DNA of 64,000 nt from Pochonia chlamydosporia 170 (GCF_001653235.2 NC_035790.1:2294001-2358000); one strand, 5' to 3'; shown: positions 11,510-22,463, counted from the first letter of the stretch. Numbers and translations are program-made. Notes: generated by a model from the sequence alone, not told the origin.

Positions 11510-11528
11510 TTATCAGATGATCAGATAA
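11510..11528. promoter_or_regulatory. Paired inverted iron-GATA element
   Basis: TTATCAGAT, one G, then ATCAGATAA: two exact ATCWGATAA sites facing opposite ways with a 1-bp gap. The same arrangement recurs at 14458-14476. No start codon lies close by; the nearest gene is the 3' end of the GNAT gene. Confidence 0.45.
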
Positions 11529-11659
11529 ACGCACCAAAACGCCAGTCTAGTACGCTAAACCTAGACTAAAAATCCGCCGCCCACTCCAAATGTCCACTCC
11601 ATCCCTCCTCATCCAACACCCGTCCATACATCATCCATCCATCATCCACACTCGCATTT

Positions 11660-12454
11660 TTAGACTGCAGCCACAGGAACGGGCAGGACCTCCTTGGAAA
11701 ATTCAGGGTATCCCCCCTGTCGCCATTCTTCAAACGTTACGCCTCCAGCCACAGAGGGCATCTTCACCATCAACGGCACTTCGATGTCCTTCTCGGTACC
11801 AAGGACCTCGGCCTTGTGCACAATCTTCTCGGGCAGCAACTCGAACCCCATCTTCTTGTACAGATTGACCGTCGATGGAGACGATTCAAAGTACAGAGGC
11901 AATCCTGCCAACTCGCCCATTTGCATACCCCACTGGACCAACAATTGTCCCGCCTTGCGTCCTTGATGCTTCGGGTCCACCGCAATAACGTGGCAGTCTA
12001 GATTCTCGTCAGTTCCACATCCAACAGCAAGCCACGAGGTAGGACCACTTACAGATATACGGACGCCCTCCAAAGAGCCTCTCTCTCATTTCCCACAGCG
12101 GGTTCAGCACCTTCTCGGCTCGTTCCCGGTGTTCACCCTCCAGCCATGGAACTCCATGGTTCTTGCGCTCTTCGGAGATCGCTCCCGAAGATAGACGTCA
12201 CCCAGACCCATGCCGATGATTTCGCCAGTATCCGTGTCGACACACTTGAGCGTGTACTGATTATCGCTGGCATGCCAGTATTGCAGGGTGCCGGCTGCAT
12301 GACCCTTTCTGAACTCCTCATCGGTAATCTGTGAGCCAGGGAACAGAATCTTGAGCAAGATTTGACCCATCAGGTCGTGCTCAAACGCGGAAAAGTACAC
12401 ATCATAGATGCGACGAATATCTGGAATAAGTGCGGGGAGAATAACTTGACCCAT
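11660..12454 (-). pseudogene. GNAT N-acetyltransferase with apparent frameshift
   Basis: Two exons, 12053-12454 and 11660-11997 (55-bp intron, GTAAGT donor, ACTGAC branch). The exon total is 740 nt, one short of a reading frame. The product resembles fungal GNAT acetyltransferases. The first exon reads well to GMGLGDVYLRE. The next conserved block (EERKNHGVPWLEGEHRERAEK) is in another frame. Reading then continues through the intron into the acetyl-CoA-binding region CHVIAVDPKHQGRKAGQLLVQWG and FESSPSTVNLYKKMGFE. Without correction, translation stops at 12104-12106 after 116 residues, before the CoA site. The break lies near 12173. It may be a sequencing error or a real recent loss. Flanking codons look intact, so any loss is recent. 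The ATG at 12454 is used; upstream is only a TTG. Confidence 0.75.
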
Positions 12455-13253
12455 GTTGGACAATTTCGTGTTGCCAAAGCAGTATCAAGTTTGTGGTGGT
12501 AAAAAAGTTTCAGGGAAAAGATCGACAAGAGCCAACTGGCATGTAACGGCTGGAATATATACCATTATTTCGCCCTGATCCCAAGGCTTACACAAAGATT
12601 TAAATAGTCAACTAACAACAGCTCCACTGCCTGCCACAACTTGGCTGGAAGCGAGCATGGCCATGGTTCGTGCACTAGGGTGTGACAACCGTTGTTCTAA
12701 CGTGGTGTGGGCAACCGGGTCCAACATCATCGGATGGCGTTGACAACTAAGACGGGGAATTCATGACGCCGGAAACACGAGTTGCCTTTGGTAGTCACGG
12801 CTGAAAAACCTGTTGACACCACCTTATTGATTCCGTGAGCTTGACCGCACAGGGGCTATATTCCGACGGCCATGGGCCTCATTTTAGCGCCTTCCCTTTT
12901 GGACTGTTTAAAGGCTGTTATCGCCGAGGGCGGTGCCACATGCAAAATCCAAGCTAGAAAGATTCTTTCCTTAGTGAGGGCAAACGTGTGACTGTGCAAG
13001 GCATTCAGAATTCAGCATTCGGCAAACACTTCCAATATTATTATATGTGATTAATGGTAACTACATAGTCTATTACTGAACGACACCATTCACGGCTTTT
13101 GTTCGGTTTCGAGACACTTTGAATGGAAGTCTGGCTTTCCCGGTCTCCATTGGAGTCTCTCCCGCGAACAACAAGGTCATGGAAACTAAGAAGCTAATGA
13201 CCCGAGTCTGCACACTGAAATCTTCTACTATTTTACATTTTCAGTTGTCTGAT
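12455..13253. other. Intergenic region
   Basis: About 800 bp between the GNAT start and the 3' end of the first CFEM gene; no gene or structured repeat was recognised. Confidence 0.5.
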
Positions 13254-14090
13254 TTAAAGGAGCTGGACAGCCATGGCTCCAACACCGACGGCGGCCAACA
13301 TGGCCGGGGCAAGCTGCAAGTTCATGGCCTATTTCACCAATCAATTAGCTTACGCTTTTTTCCGAGTAAAAGGAAAACTCACAGCGGCGGTGACCACGCC
13401 AGAGGAAGTCGGCTGAGTTCCAGTCTGGTTGGTGGCATGGGACGGCTGCTGGGTAATGGTAGCAATGGTGGACGCTCCCTTCGAGGTCGTGCTTTGAGCA
13501 GGAGGCGCCGCGGTCGATGAAGTCTTCACGCCATTCTCAGTGCTGGACTGGACACTAGTATCAACCGGAGCTTTGCTGGTCGTGGAGGGAGTAGTAACTA
13601 TGGGAGCCTGGCTGGAAGTCGAGGTCTGTGTAGCAGCAAATTGTTAGTGAGCCGAGCTCTCAAGATCTACATGTTTCTCTCTATGGATGGACGTACCGCA
13701 GGACGGGCAGGAGGATCAATGGGGACGCCGAGATCTGCAACCCTCGTTAGTATGTGCGATTGGCTCGGTTCGCACCGATTGACAAACCTTTGCAGAGACC
13801 AACACCAAAGTTGATGGTCTCATCATAGTTGGAACCACACTTTGCTGCAGCACACTGGGCAAAGTAGTTCTGGAGATCCTTGCCCTTGCAGAAGCAAAGG
13901 TACATGTTGGCCTCCTTGCAAGACAGAGGAGGGTGCTCGGTAACCACAGTCTGGAAGCAGTTGACCTGTTTGCAAAAAGTCAGCATGTCATGACGACGAA
14001 ATCACTCATTGACTGAAAACATACAGCGCAGAGGGACTGGGCCGAGGCAGTAGCCAGCAAGCCGGCGGCAGCAACGAAAGCGGTCTTCAT
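13254..14090 (-). CDS. CFEM-domain GPI-anchored cell-surface protein (first copy)
   Basis: Five exons: 14025-14090, 13788-13965, 13697-13734, 13383-13625 and 13254-13313; introns are 53-71 bp, one with a perfect ACTAAC branch. The product has 194 residues. A signal peptide (MKTAFVAAAGLLATASAQ) is followed by eight cysteines at 21, 25, 38, 46, 48, 60, 65 and 80 with CFEM spacing (C-x3-C, CxC). A Ser/Thr-rich stalk and a hydrophobic GPI-attachment tail (LAAVGVGAMAVQLL) complete it. CFEM proteins sit on the membrane or wall; some take up haem iron and others act in surface sensing or virulence. The aspartate that coordinates haem in haem-binding CFEMs is absent between cysteines 3 and 4 (CKEANMYLC), so a non-haem role is possible. 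Confidence 0.85.
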
Positions 14091-14457
14091 TTTTGCTTGT
14101 AAAAGTGGTTGCTTCTCGTGAACGAAAGTGTTGGTGTTACCGAAAGGGAGAAAAACGAACGAAAGTTGAAACTTCAAAAGAAGATTTTGGATCGGAGTCT
14201 TGACAAGCAGCAAAACCGGGACACAAGAATAATGACTCAGACGCCGTTAACCGAATAGATATACTCTCAGCCTCAGCCAAGCATTACCGGCAGGTCCTTG
14301 AAATACCGTTTACGCTAATACTTGCCTGTTTTACGAGTCTGGCTCCAAAGAATGGATACCAACGAGTCGGAAGAACCTGTTTTCTCTGGCCAAGTGGAGT
14401 CTTGGAGACGGATCTATTGAATTGGGGTCCTCAGCCCTGGATACCTGAGCTTCAGAG

Positions 14458-14476
14458 TTATCAGATCATCAGATAA
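14458..14476. promoter_or_regulatory. Paired inverted iron-GATA element, upstream of CFEM gene
   Basis: TTATCAGAT, one C, then ATCAGATAA. Both halves are exact ATCWGATAA sites in opposite orientation, about 370 bp upstream of the CFEM ATG at 14090. Fungal SreA/Sre1/Urbs1 repressors bind such sites when iron is plentiful, so the gene may be derepressed under iron starvation. The binding is inferred. Confidence 0.55.
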
Positions 14477-14753
14477 CCATCGCTGTGCAGTTTATCTTGC
14501 CGCTATTCCGCGTCCTGTGTCACCTTCGGATCGGGAGAGCCGGATGGACACCAAGGCGCCTAGACCTGCCAGGTCCACACGCCACGAGATGTCCGGAAAT
14601 TGGTATCCATCAAGGCTGTATGAGTCCAAAGTCAAGAACACAAACCTTGTCCAAGTGCTTGGGTGATTGGAAAAAAATTCTCTCACCTGGCGGCATGGCG
14701 GCCGAGGTGTTGGTGTTGGTGGGAAAGAGGCATGATGTTTGCATGGCCCCATC

Positions 14754-14762
14754 TTATCAGAT
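14754..14762 (-). promoter_or_regulatory. ATCTGATAA, iron-GATA site (third in this promoter)
   Basis: Exact ATCTGATAA on the minus strand, preceded by G, which matches the longer (G/A)ATCWGATAA form. It lies about 665 bp upstream of the CFEM ATG at 14090. Confidence 0.5.
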
Positions 14763-15473
14763 CATCTAGAGCAGGACTCCGACATGGACCCCTGCTTTTT
14801 AGCTGCCCCATCAGGCAATAGCCTATATTTTAGCCTGCGAGGCTCCACATGTTCATGACTCTGGGGCCACACGGGGCCTGGTTGGGCGTTCAGCTGATGA
14901 TGGGTGGTTCCCGAAGGAATAGTTGAACCAACTTCCTGTTGGTCCTGCTTTTATCAACGGCTTGATATCCGATGAGCGCAACAGCCGAGTATTTCGGTGA
15001 TAGTGTTGGGAAGAACTCGGTGTATCGGTATTTATGAATCGAAGTCTCGGGTTGCAGAACAGTTGGCCTTGGCTGATATCATGGGCTTACATGGGAGATA
15101 CTTCAGAAACTGCGACTCTGCATTACTTTCCCGCTCGAATCGACCCACCGTGTCAAATTTACACTTTTAGCCTATCGCCGAGTTTACCGACACTCAAACC
15201 CCGTTTTCACCCGTGCTTCCCTCTGGTACCTTGGCCCTACAAATGCCAGTCGAGGAATGAGTTGATGGGAGCTGTGACGAATTGCGGAAGTTCCCACATT
15301 ACAATTGAAAAACTCAACATGTACACCCTTGACCTAAGACTATGTACAAACTCCACCTGGACTTGAATTCCATTTTGTCACCCAACTCCTTACTCGACCC
15401 ACGGAATCGGCGACATTCCGCAGTCTCGCTTCCTCCATACGATACAGTACCCCCGGACTCTTCAGTTTGTAAT

Positions 15474-16032
15474 TTACAGAGCAGCCAAAACTCCGGCCAC
15501 AATGAGGCCGAGAACCCTTCCTGGAGCGTCGGTAGCCGCCGCTCCAGGCGAAGATGTGCTCGTAGCTTGACCAGCTGCTGAAGTTCCAGTAGAAGCAGCA
15601 GAAGTGGTGCTACCCGTTACAGCTCCAGTGCTGGAGCCAGAGGCAGTGGGAGCAGTGGTCTTTGAAGCACCTCCAGCCTTGGCCTGAGCAGTGGCGGCAG
15701 CACAGAACTTGGCACCAGCAGGAAGGACTTTGCCTACGTTTTTCATCCCATTGTCAGCTCGGTCGAGATACAACCCGCAGTCAAGATGTCAACATACCAA
15801 CGGCCTCATCTGGGCCACATGCCTGCAGAACGCAGTTCACACCAGCGTTGTAGATGGCCTCATAGTTCTTCTGGACGCACATGCAAACGGCATCGTCCAA
15901 CGAGCAGTTTGTAGCCTGTTTGGTAGCCTGGTCGAGACACTTGAGGGAGCACTCGGGGAAGTAGTCCTGTCTCTTTTGGGCAACGGCGCTGCCAGTTAAG
16001 GCGCAAGCCAAGAGGAAGAAGGTAGACTTCAT
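15474..16032 (-). CDS. CFEM-domain GPI-anchored cell-surface protein (second copy)
   Basis: Two exons, 15798-16032 and 15474-15733 (64-bp intron), 164 residues. A signal peptide (MKSTFFLLACALTGSAVAQ) is followed by a CFEM domain with eight cysteines at 28, 32, 43, 50, 52, 67, 72 and 89. The C43-SLDDAV-C50-M-C52 segment keeps aspartates (46, 47) at the position that binds haem iron in characterised CFEM proteins. A Thr/Ser/Ala-rich linker and a GPI signal (GRVLGLIVAGVLAAL) end the protein. It shares strand and domain layout with the CFEM gene at 13254-14090 but has fewer introns and a clearly different sequence, so it is not a recent duplicate. Its promoter is shared with the divergent siderophore transporter. 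Confidence 0.88.
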
Positions 16033-16789
16033 AATGAATTGGGGATGTTGTGTGAGAGAGAAGGGGTAAAAAGCGAGAAACTCAACACGTTGTCTGCTGA
16101 AAGTTGTTTGTGGTTGGAGCGATACGTTGATCCTTTCTTGACAGAACAGGAACCAGATCTGGGATGCGTTGTCAGTATGAGTTTTAAAACGGAAAATCGT
16201 ACAGAATCACAAGCATAACAACATTTTTCTGCTTGACAGGCAGATCCACCGCCTCGTATCTTTGGGAACGCTTGGCGACCCTCTCGAGCAACTTGGCCAA
16301 ACGTACATGGATCGGCGCCACACCGGCGGACTTTTCATGTCGGTGAACGGGGCCTGCGCAGTGTGCCATGACACTATTGGGATAATGACAAGCGTGAGAC
16401 AAGGGGGTCGCGCTGTTTTCCTGATTGATAAGATTTTTCCTTTGGTCGCATGGGTCACTGTGCAGCCGTGCCGCCCACCACGTCTGATCAGTCTGCTGCC
16501 CATGGTGGAACTCATTTGACCTCGGTAGTGGATAGAATGATGTTGTGAAGCAGGATCGGAGGGACGCAGGCTGTATATTTCCCATTCATTTGTTCTGCAT
16601 CGCGTAGGATCGGATGGACCTTTAGATCGGCGGTTCTTCCAGTTTCGGAGACGTACATGAGCCACTGGCACGTTGAAGAGCTACCCTTGCCGCTGTTCGT
16701 TTTGAGCATTCTCACGCTTTGAGCACTCAGTCACTTGCAAACCATCACACGATCACCAGTCTTGGAGTCAACAGTGCGCACAAGTCAAC
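16033..16789. promoter_or_regulatory. Bidirectional promoter, CFEM copy 2 / siderophore transporter
   Basis: A 757-bp divergent promoter. It holds one TGATAAGAT (GATA-type, HGATAR) near 16424-16433 but no exact ATCWGATAA. The head-to-head layout would allow joint control of the two genes. Confidence 0.4.
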
Positions 16790-18658
16790 ATGGGCGTTCT
16801 GTCTCGATTTACAGCCTCCTCGGAGACTGCCCAAGAGACAAAACACGAAAAGTCTGTCCTAGGCCCCGAAGTGCCATGTGACTCGACGGAGAAAAACTCC
16901 TCTGACGACGGAAAGCAAGTTGGCGTCAAGAAAGTTGAAGGTGCGGCGGCCGTTTGGACGAAATGGCACCTCGTCGCTGCTTTTGCCAAGTAAGTAAATC
17001 CCTTCACGACTGTATAATCTTCCAACGACAAGCATCATGGCAATTAACATGTCTTGGTTAGCATCTGGCTCATCTACTTTATCCTGTCGATAATGGAAGT
17101 CGTTTTCCGCACTCTAGACCCCTTCGTCACCAGTACCTTTCAGAAACATTCCCTCACAGCAGCAATGGGCATTATTTCCAGCATTGTCGGCGGTCTGTCA
17201 AAGCTAGCAATCGCGAAGATTCTAGACACGGTCGGCCGACCGCAGGGCATGGCGCTCGCTCTGACGTTTTGGGTCATGGGGATGGTTATGATGGCAGCGT
17301 GTAAGAATGTCGAGACGTATGCTGCGGCACAGGTATTTGCGCAAACTGGGTATGTAACTGTTTGCTGAGAAACTTCGCGAAATGCATGCTTACAGTATGA
17401 CAGGTCGCAGGGCGTCAGTTATTGTTTGACAATCTTCATCGCCGATACAACGACGCTTCTAAATCGACCGCTTATGCTGGCGTTTGCGACGTCCCCATAC
17501 ATCGTCACCACGTGGATTGGAGGACCTATGGCAACGAGCGTCATCAAAGGTCCTGGATGGGAATGGGGATTCGGCATGTGGGCAATCATCACGCCTGTTG
17601 TGGTGTTGCCGCTCGTCTTCATCTTTGCATGGAACCAAAAGAAGGCTGAGAAGCAGGGACTTGCACCGACAAACTCTATCCGGAATCTCAGTTTCGGTGC
17701 CGTCAAGAGATTTGCTGTTGAGGTAGATCTAATTGGTCTGCTTCTCTTGGCTGGTGGCATGGCACTCTTCCTCCTGCCATTTGCACTATATCAGTATCAA
17801 GATGATGGCTGGAAGAGCGCCCTTGTCATCGCCATGATCGTTGTCGGCGGCGTCCTCATCGTCGTTTTCATCCTCTGGGAAAAGTTTGGCGCCCCAGTGA
17901 CTTTCATCCCTCTTGGTCTCCTTGCAGATCGCACCGTCTTCTTCGCCGGCCTCATGTTCCTCTTTGTTTTCGCTAACTCCCTTATTTGGGGAAGTTTCTT
18001 CACCTCCATGCTACTCGTTGTGTGGAATACTGGTGTAACCAAAGCAACTTATATCTCTAACATTTACAGAGTGGGATCGTGCTTCTCCGGCCTCGTCATC
18101 GGCTACTTTATCCATCTTACCGGACGATTCAAGTGGGTTGGCACTTTATTTGCACTCCCCCTTATGCTCCTCGGTGTAGGTCTCATGATATACTTCCGTC
18201 AAGCGAGCCAGAGCATCGGGTTCGTCATCATGACCCAGATCTTTGTTGCCTTTGCAGGCGGGCCGCTTGTCATTGCAGGAGAGATGGCCATGATGGCACC
18301 GTCAGATCACCAACATGTTGCTGTTATCATTGCCATTCTCGACTTGTTTTCTGGTGTCGGAAACGCTATTGGGCGGGCTATTTCATCGGCAATTTGGGCC
18401 GGCACATTTAAAGACGCGCTGAGGAAGCGACTGCCCGCTGATGCACCAGTGGACAGCATCTATGGCAGTCTTCCTATCCAGATGAGCTATGAGCCGGGCT
18501 CGGATGAGAGGAATGCTATTTCTGAGGCGTACTCCGAGTCACAGCGGTATATGCTGATTACGAGTACCTGTTTTGTGGTGGTTGCTTGGGCGTGTACTTG
18601 GGCTTGGAGAGATATCAAGTTGAAGGATAAGAAGCAGACGAAGGGATATGTGGTGTGA
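16790..18658 (+). CDS. MFS siderophore-iron transporter (SIT family)
   Basis: Three exons, 16790-16989, 17062-17349 and 17404-18658 (introns 72 and 54 bp), 580 residues. After a hydrophilic N terminus, 12-14 transmembrane segments follow. The regions GRPQGMALAL, NVETYAAAQVFAQTG, FIADTTTLLNRPLMLAFATSPY and WEWGFGMWAIITPVV match the SIT subfamily (Sit1/MirB), which imports ferric siderophores by proton symport at the plasma membrane. The C-terminal half keeps the family's YRVGS and DLFSGVGNAIGRAIS-type segments. The second acceptor is fixed at 17403 because the upstream AG at 17393-17395 leads to a stop. Next to two CFEM genes it forms a likely iron-uptake group. The siderophore transported is unknown. 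Confidence 0.9.
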
Positions 18659-18767
18659 AGGCCAACTAGAGAAACAATGAAAATGTACAAGTATAAGTAA
18701 GAAGTAATAAGGTGAGGCTAGCTAAGGTAGTCTATGAAGATACAATAATGTCGAATTATGCAATTAA

Positions 18768-19892
18768 CTACACATCTACGCCATGAAAGACTGTAAACTC
18801 CAATACTATAAACGCAACATATGCCATGAGCATAACCACTCCGATGGCTTTCCCTCCACGGGCTCCAAACCACACTGTCAATGTAAACGCCAGTGTAGAT
18901 ACCCACAGAACCATCAATTCCCACATCGTCACATCTCCCCTATCCAGCTCTCCCTTTGAAGTCACCAATACTATGCCACAGCACAAGGACAGCAAAAATA
19001 TATTGCTCCCAGCGCAATTGGCAACTAAGATCCCCGTATGTCCTCTGTACCCGCTCACAATGGAAATAAGCTTCTCGGGCAGAGTAGTGGCTATAGAGAG
19101 AATGACGATGCCGAATGAAATGTCAGATATGTTCAATTGAGTGGTTATATTCACCGCAGAGTGTGACAGAATGTAAGCTGATAAAGACAGTGCCGCGACG
19201 CCAATAACGAGTTGGACGGAATGGTGGGTGATTGGACGTCGAGTAGGCCTTGAGGTACCGTTGCTCAGAAGAGCCTCTCGTTCCGCATCTTCATCGTCAT
19301 CAAACTCCGAGTCTGAATCCGAGTCTGAGCCTTCTGGGGCTATCAACGCGCCTTTGATAATTGCCACACCAATTGAAGCAAAGTACACAATGAACGCGAC
19401 GATCAAGACGCCGCCACAAACTATCCAGACAAGCCTATGGGGCAAGTAAACCACCGGAACAACAAGCGTGGTGACCACCAGAGTCAGTAGCGAGTAGATC
19501 CTCGAACTCCGATCAAACTCAATGCCCCTCGAGCAAAGTAGGCCCAGGGAAAAAGCGCCGAGGATATTGGATATCGCTGCCCCGATCACATTTCCCATGG
19601 CAAGCGAGGATCGGCCCTGACCGAGGGCGGACACCACCACGGCGAGCTAAGCTGTTAGTTCAGGTCAAGTGAAATGCCGAGGTTGGAAATAGGATAGCTG
19701 GACTTGTTGGATGGAACTTACCTCTTCCCATTCTGCGCCGGCGGTCACCAACGCGATGAGGCCTTCGGACACGCCTATGAGGGACGCTAGTTTGGCGGTG
19801 TGGGAGATGAATTTGTCGGTGGCGAACTCGAGGACGAAAAGGGTTGATACGAATACGCTTATGTTGTATGGGAGGTTGGTGTCCTGCGCCAT
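18768..19892 (-). CDS. Sodium/calcium exchanger-like (CaCA superfamily) membrane protein
   Basis: Two exons, 19722-19892 and 18768-19646 (75-bp intron), 349 residues. The protein is nearly all hydrophobic segments in two halves, each with an alpha-repeat-like block: LVTAGAEWEELAVVVSALG with GNVIGAAISNI, and SIATTLPEKLISIVSG with NCAGSNIFLL. The halves are split by an acidic cytosolic loop rich in Asp/Glu/Ser (SDSDSDSEFDDDEDAE). This is the CaCA layout, moving Ca2+ or another cation against Na+ or H+. The first alpha repeat has EWEE where many members have a PE/PD motif, so ion specificity is uncertain. It is convergent with the siderophore transporter; no functional link is shown. Confidence 0.8.
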
Positions 19893-21126
19893 TGTGTTTT
19901 GGTCTTGATGAGTGGTTTTGGAGATGGGGAAGTTGAGGAGAGTTTGTGAAAGTTGGGCGACGCCACAACTGCTGGGGTTGACGGATGGAGCTGGTCAAGG
20001 TAGTATTGGATACGAGTTTAGGAGGTGGCCAAAAGGGTGTTATGTGATTTGTTGGATGTTTTTGGCGTGCATTAGATTAGGACTACGACTAGTTACATAT
20101 TTCGAGATGTTTTTCGCGGGTTGGGCTTGTGGCGTTTCAAGGTGACGTGGCTATCATTTATAAAGGTAGGGTCGAAATGGGAACAGCTGCTTTCTGAATG
20201 GACAATTTGAAGTCAATACAATTTCGTCAATAAATGACCCCGGAATAGTTGAGATGAATATTTATTTTCATTTACAATCTAAGGTGAGACATCGTGTATC
20301 TTGGCTTGTGGGCGGCGGCGTCAGTTCCAACGGAGTCGGAATGCGATATACTTTCCGTGGGTGCTGATGTCGAGGAGAAATCTCTCGAGATGAGCCTCTG
20401 GTATATAGATTGGGTCTAAGAGCAGATGGCTGCACTGTTATTAGTACGTGGCTAGCTTGACCATGCCAGTACATGCAGATACTTGACCAAGAATCCTGTC
20501 TCACTTTGCTTTCCACAGCAAACTTGGAATTGGAGAACTAAATGGCGTGATAGCCACTAGATAAGTAGCATCGATCCATACGTACCTGTTACAAAATCTG
20601 TCAACGTCATTGTTTATCTGCCTTTCATCTCGTGGGAACTTGTAAAACCCTAGGACAATGCAGAATCACACAACACACCATGTACAAAGATGCCTCCAGT
20701 TCAATCAATATTGAGTTACTACAAAACTCCACAGACCTCCATGATATACAATTCTCGCCAGCTTACTGTCTAAGGAAGAAACACCCCGGGGGACAAAAAA
20801 CTTATGAAACTTCAGGTACATCTCGCCTACAGCTCAATCCTTTTAGAACCATAAGAATAGCACGCAACTGGTCAACAAGATTGGCCGAATAGCAAATCCA
20901 GGGATTAGTTAGCTATTGTGAAACAGGGTAAATCAGCCTCCAGTAGTTGTTGGAAAAGTCGACCAAATGAAAAATCGAATCAAAACTCTCCTGTACGCAT
21001 CACTGTGAACAACACGGGGAGATTCTCGACAACCAACGACTTTTCTCCCCGTTTAAACCGCGCCCAAAGCAGCCAAAAAAAAAAAAAAAGTCAAGAACAA
21101 AACGAGAGAAGAAGGTAGTTTCCGTC
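19893..21126. other. Intergenic region
   Basis: No gene seen in 1.2 kb. An A-tract of 15 lies near 21075-21089, close to the 3' end of the next minus-strand gene. Confidence 0.5.
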
Positions 21127-22463
21127 TCATTCTCCTCCTTTACCCCAAACAAGCGGCTGCGGGAACTGAATGTCAGGCATGGCAGCACGAGCATGAATGG
21201 ACAAGTTGCCCGTGAAAGCAAAGGCATGTGCAGTGCGATTCCAGCAGACACCTAGAGGAACATCCTCGCAGAACTTATAAAGGACCTTGTCAGGCATGTG
21301 GCAAAAGGTTCGTTCTGGGAGGGAAACCAAGCTGGGCCCTACGGACGTGTCGCTTTCACAGAGATGCTTGGCAGAGTGGCCGTCGAAATGAGACCGAATG
21401 GAGCGTGTATCCCGGCCAGGTGTCTTGACTTTGTGCTTGTCCTTTTTCTTTTTCTTTTTAAGCGCTTCCTCTGCCAGTTTCTTCATCTTCTTTATATGTT
21501 TCTCCCTTTCCTTCTCCCCCTTCTCCTTGACTTTATGGTCATTCTTGGTGATGCCGTTGAAGCCCCAGGGCCCCGAATGCCGGAAGAAGGAGAGGGCAGT
21601 ATTGTCCTTCTTGCAATAACTTAAGGTGGCAGACACATGTTAGGGGAAAGTTGCTCTCAGAAAGAAACGAACAAAAGGTAAGAAAAGAAAGGAAAGTCAG
21701 GCAAAGCAAGGAAGGTGTTGGGGCGGCGCAAAACATACTACTGATCATCTTTCCCATTGCCAGTAAAACCCTCACCAAATTCGGGCCAGTGAATTTGAAT
21801 GGCAGTAGCAAAATCATCCTTGTAGCCACTCTTGCCCACCCAAGCGCAAAGAAGCTTGGTTGTGCCATTCTGGACCTGGGCGTCTATATCGGAGTAGTAC
21901 CTGTCATCTGTGGTCAGTATACCTGGGAACCCACGTCCGCAAAGATGCAACAGGACGACGCCAAGGCATGAAATCATGAAATCATCAAGACGAAGCACAA
22001 AGTGCGAAACGTACCATTGCTGCTTGCAAGTCTTGGCCCAGTTTCCGGTCCAGCCATACATATCACCACCGGGATATCTAACGGTAGCGGCAGCGATACA
22101 AATTGGGTTTCTTTGGCCGATTAACAATGCGTACGACGGTTGTTCATGGACGTCTTTGATAATTCGCACGCAGTGATCCGTGCCGTCTTTGCACATATAG
22201 TGTGTCTTGCTTTTCCCTATCAGACGTCTTTGGTTGTCAAAGACTTTTATCTGCGGAACCTCGCCACCAGCGCCCACGAGGGGCTCATGGCCTTCGTTGG
22301 AGCCAGCCCCGTCAAGACCAATCTTGAAGCTGAAGTGGACTTCGTGGTCTTTTGGCAGTGTCACCAACCCTAGCCCGACGGAGATTACACCTAAGAGGCT
22401 AGTGCTCACGACCATGTCCTCCAAAATGGTGCTTAGAGACACCAATGAGGAAACGCCAACCAT
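21127..22463 (-). CDS. Cys- and Lys-rich protein of unknown function, probably membrane-anchored or secreted
   Basis: Three exons, 22015-22463, 21739-21900 and 21127-21619 (introns 114 and 119 bp, longer than most here), 367 residues. A hydrophobic segment near residues 18-38 (MVVSTSLLGVISVGLGLVTL) could be a signal anchor. The rest has spaced cysteines and aromatic blocks (YMCKDGTDHCVRII, MYGWTGNWAKTCKQQWYY, KLLCAWVGKSGYKDDF, IHWPEFGEGFTG). A strikingly charged Lys/Glu insert follows (GEKEREKHIKKMKKLAEEAL, then a run of six Lys). The C-terminal part is again cysteine-bearing (FCHMPDKVLYKFCEDVPLGVCWNRT). I do not recognise the family. The ATG at 22463 is chosen because the longer frame opens with TTG. 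Confidence 0.65.

Larger units (their letters stand above)
9903..11659. other. Intergenic region (1.75 kb) with T-tracts and GATA pair
   Basis: No protein gene is supported. It holds T-tracts at 10338-10351 (14 T) and 10772-10791 (20 T), a tRNA-like relic near 11292 and a paired GATA element at 11510-11528. Confidence 0.5.
14091..15473. other. Promoter of CFEM copy 1 and spacer to CFEM copy 2
   Basis: No gene. The half nearest the CFEM start holds three exact ATCWGATAA sites (listed separately). The remainder is unremarkable. Confidence 0.5.

Noticed and set aside
11306..11569. Short plus-strand frame near the paired GATA element
   Set aside because: 87 codons of unremarkable composition with no homology that I can recognise; the GATA element lies inside it.
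13254..19892. Full siderophore biosynthesis cluster
   Set aside because: No NRPS, ornithine monooxygenase or dedicated acyltransferase is present; only uptake-type genes are seen, and the GNAT is not a recognised siderophore enzyme.
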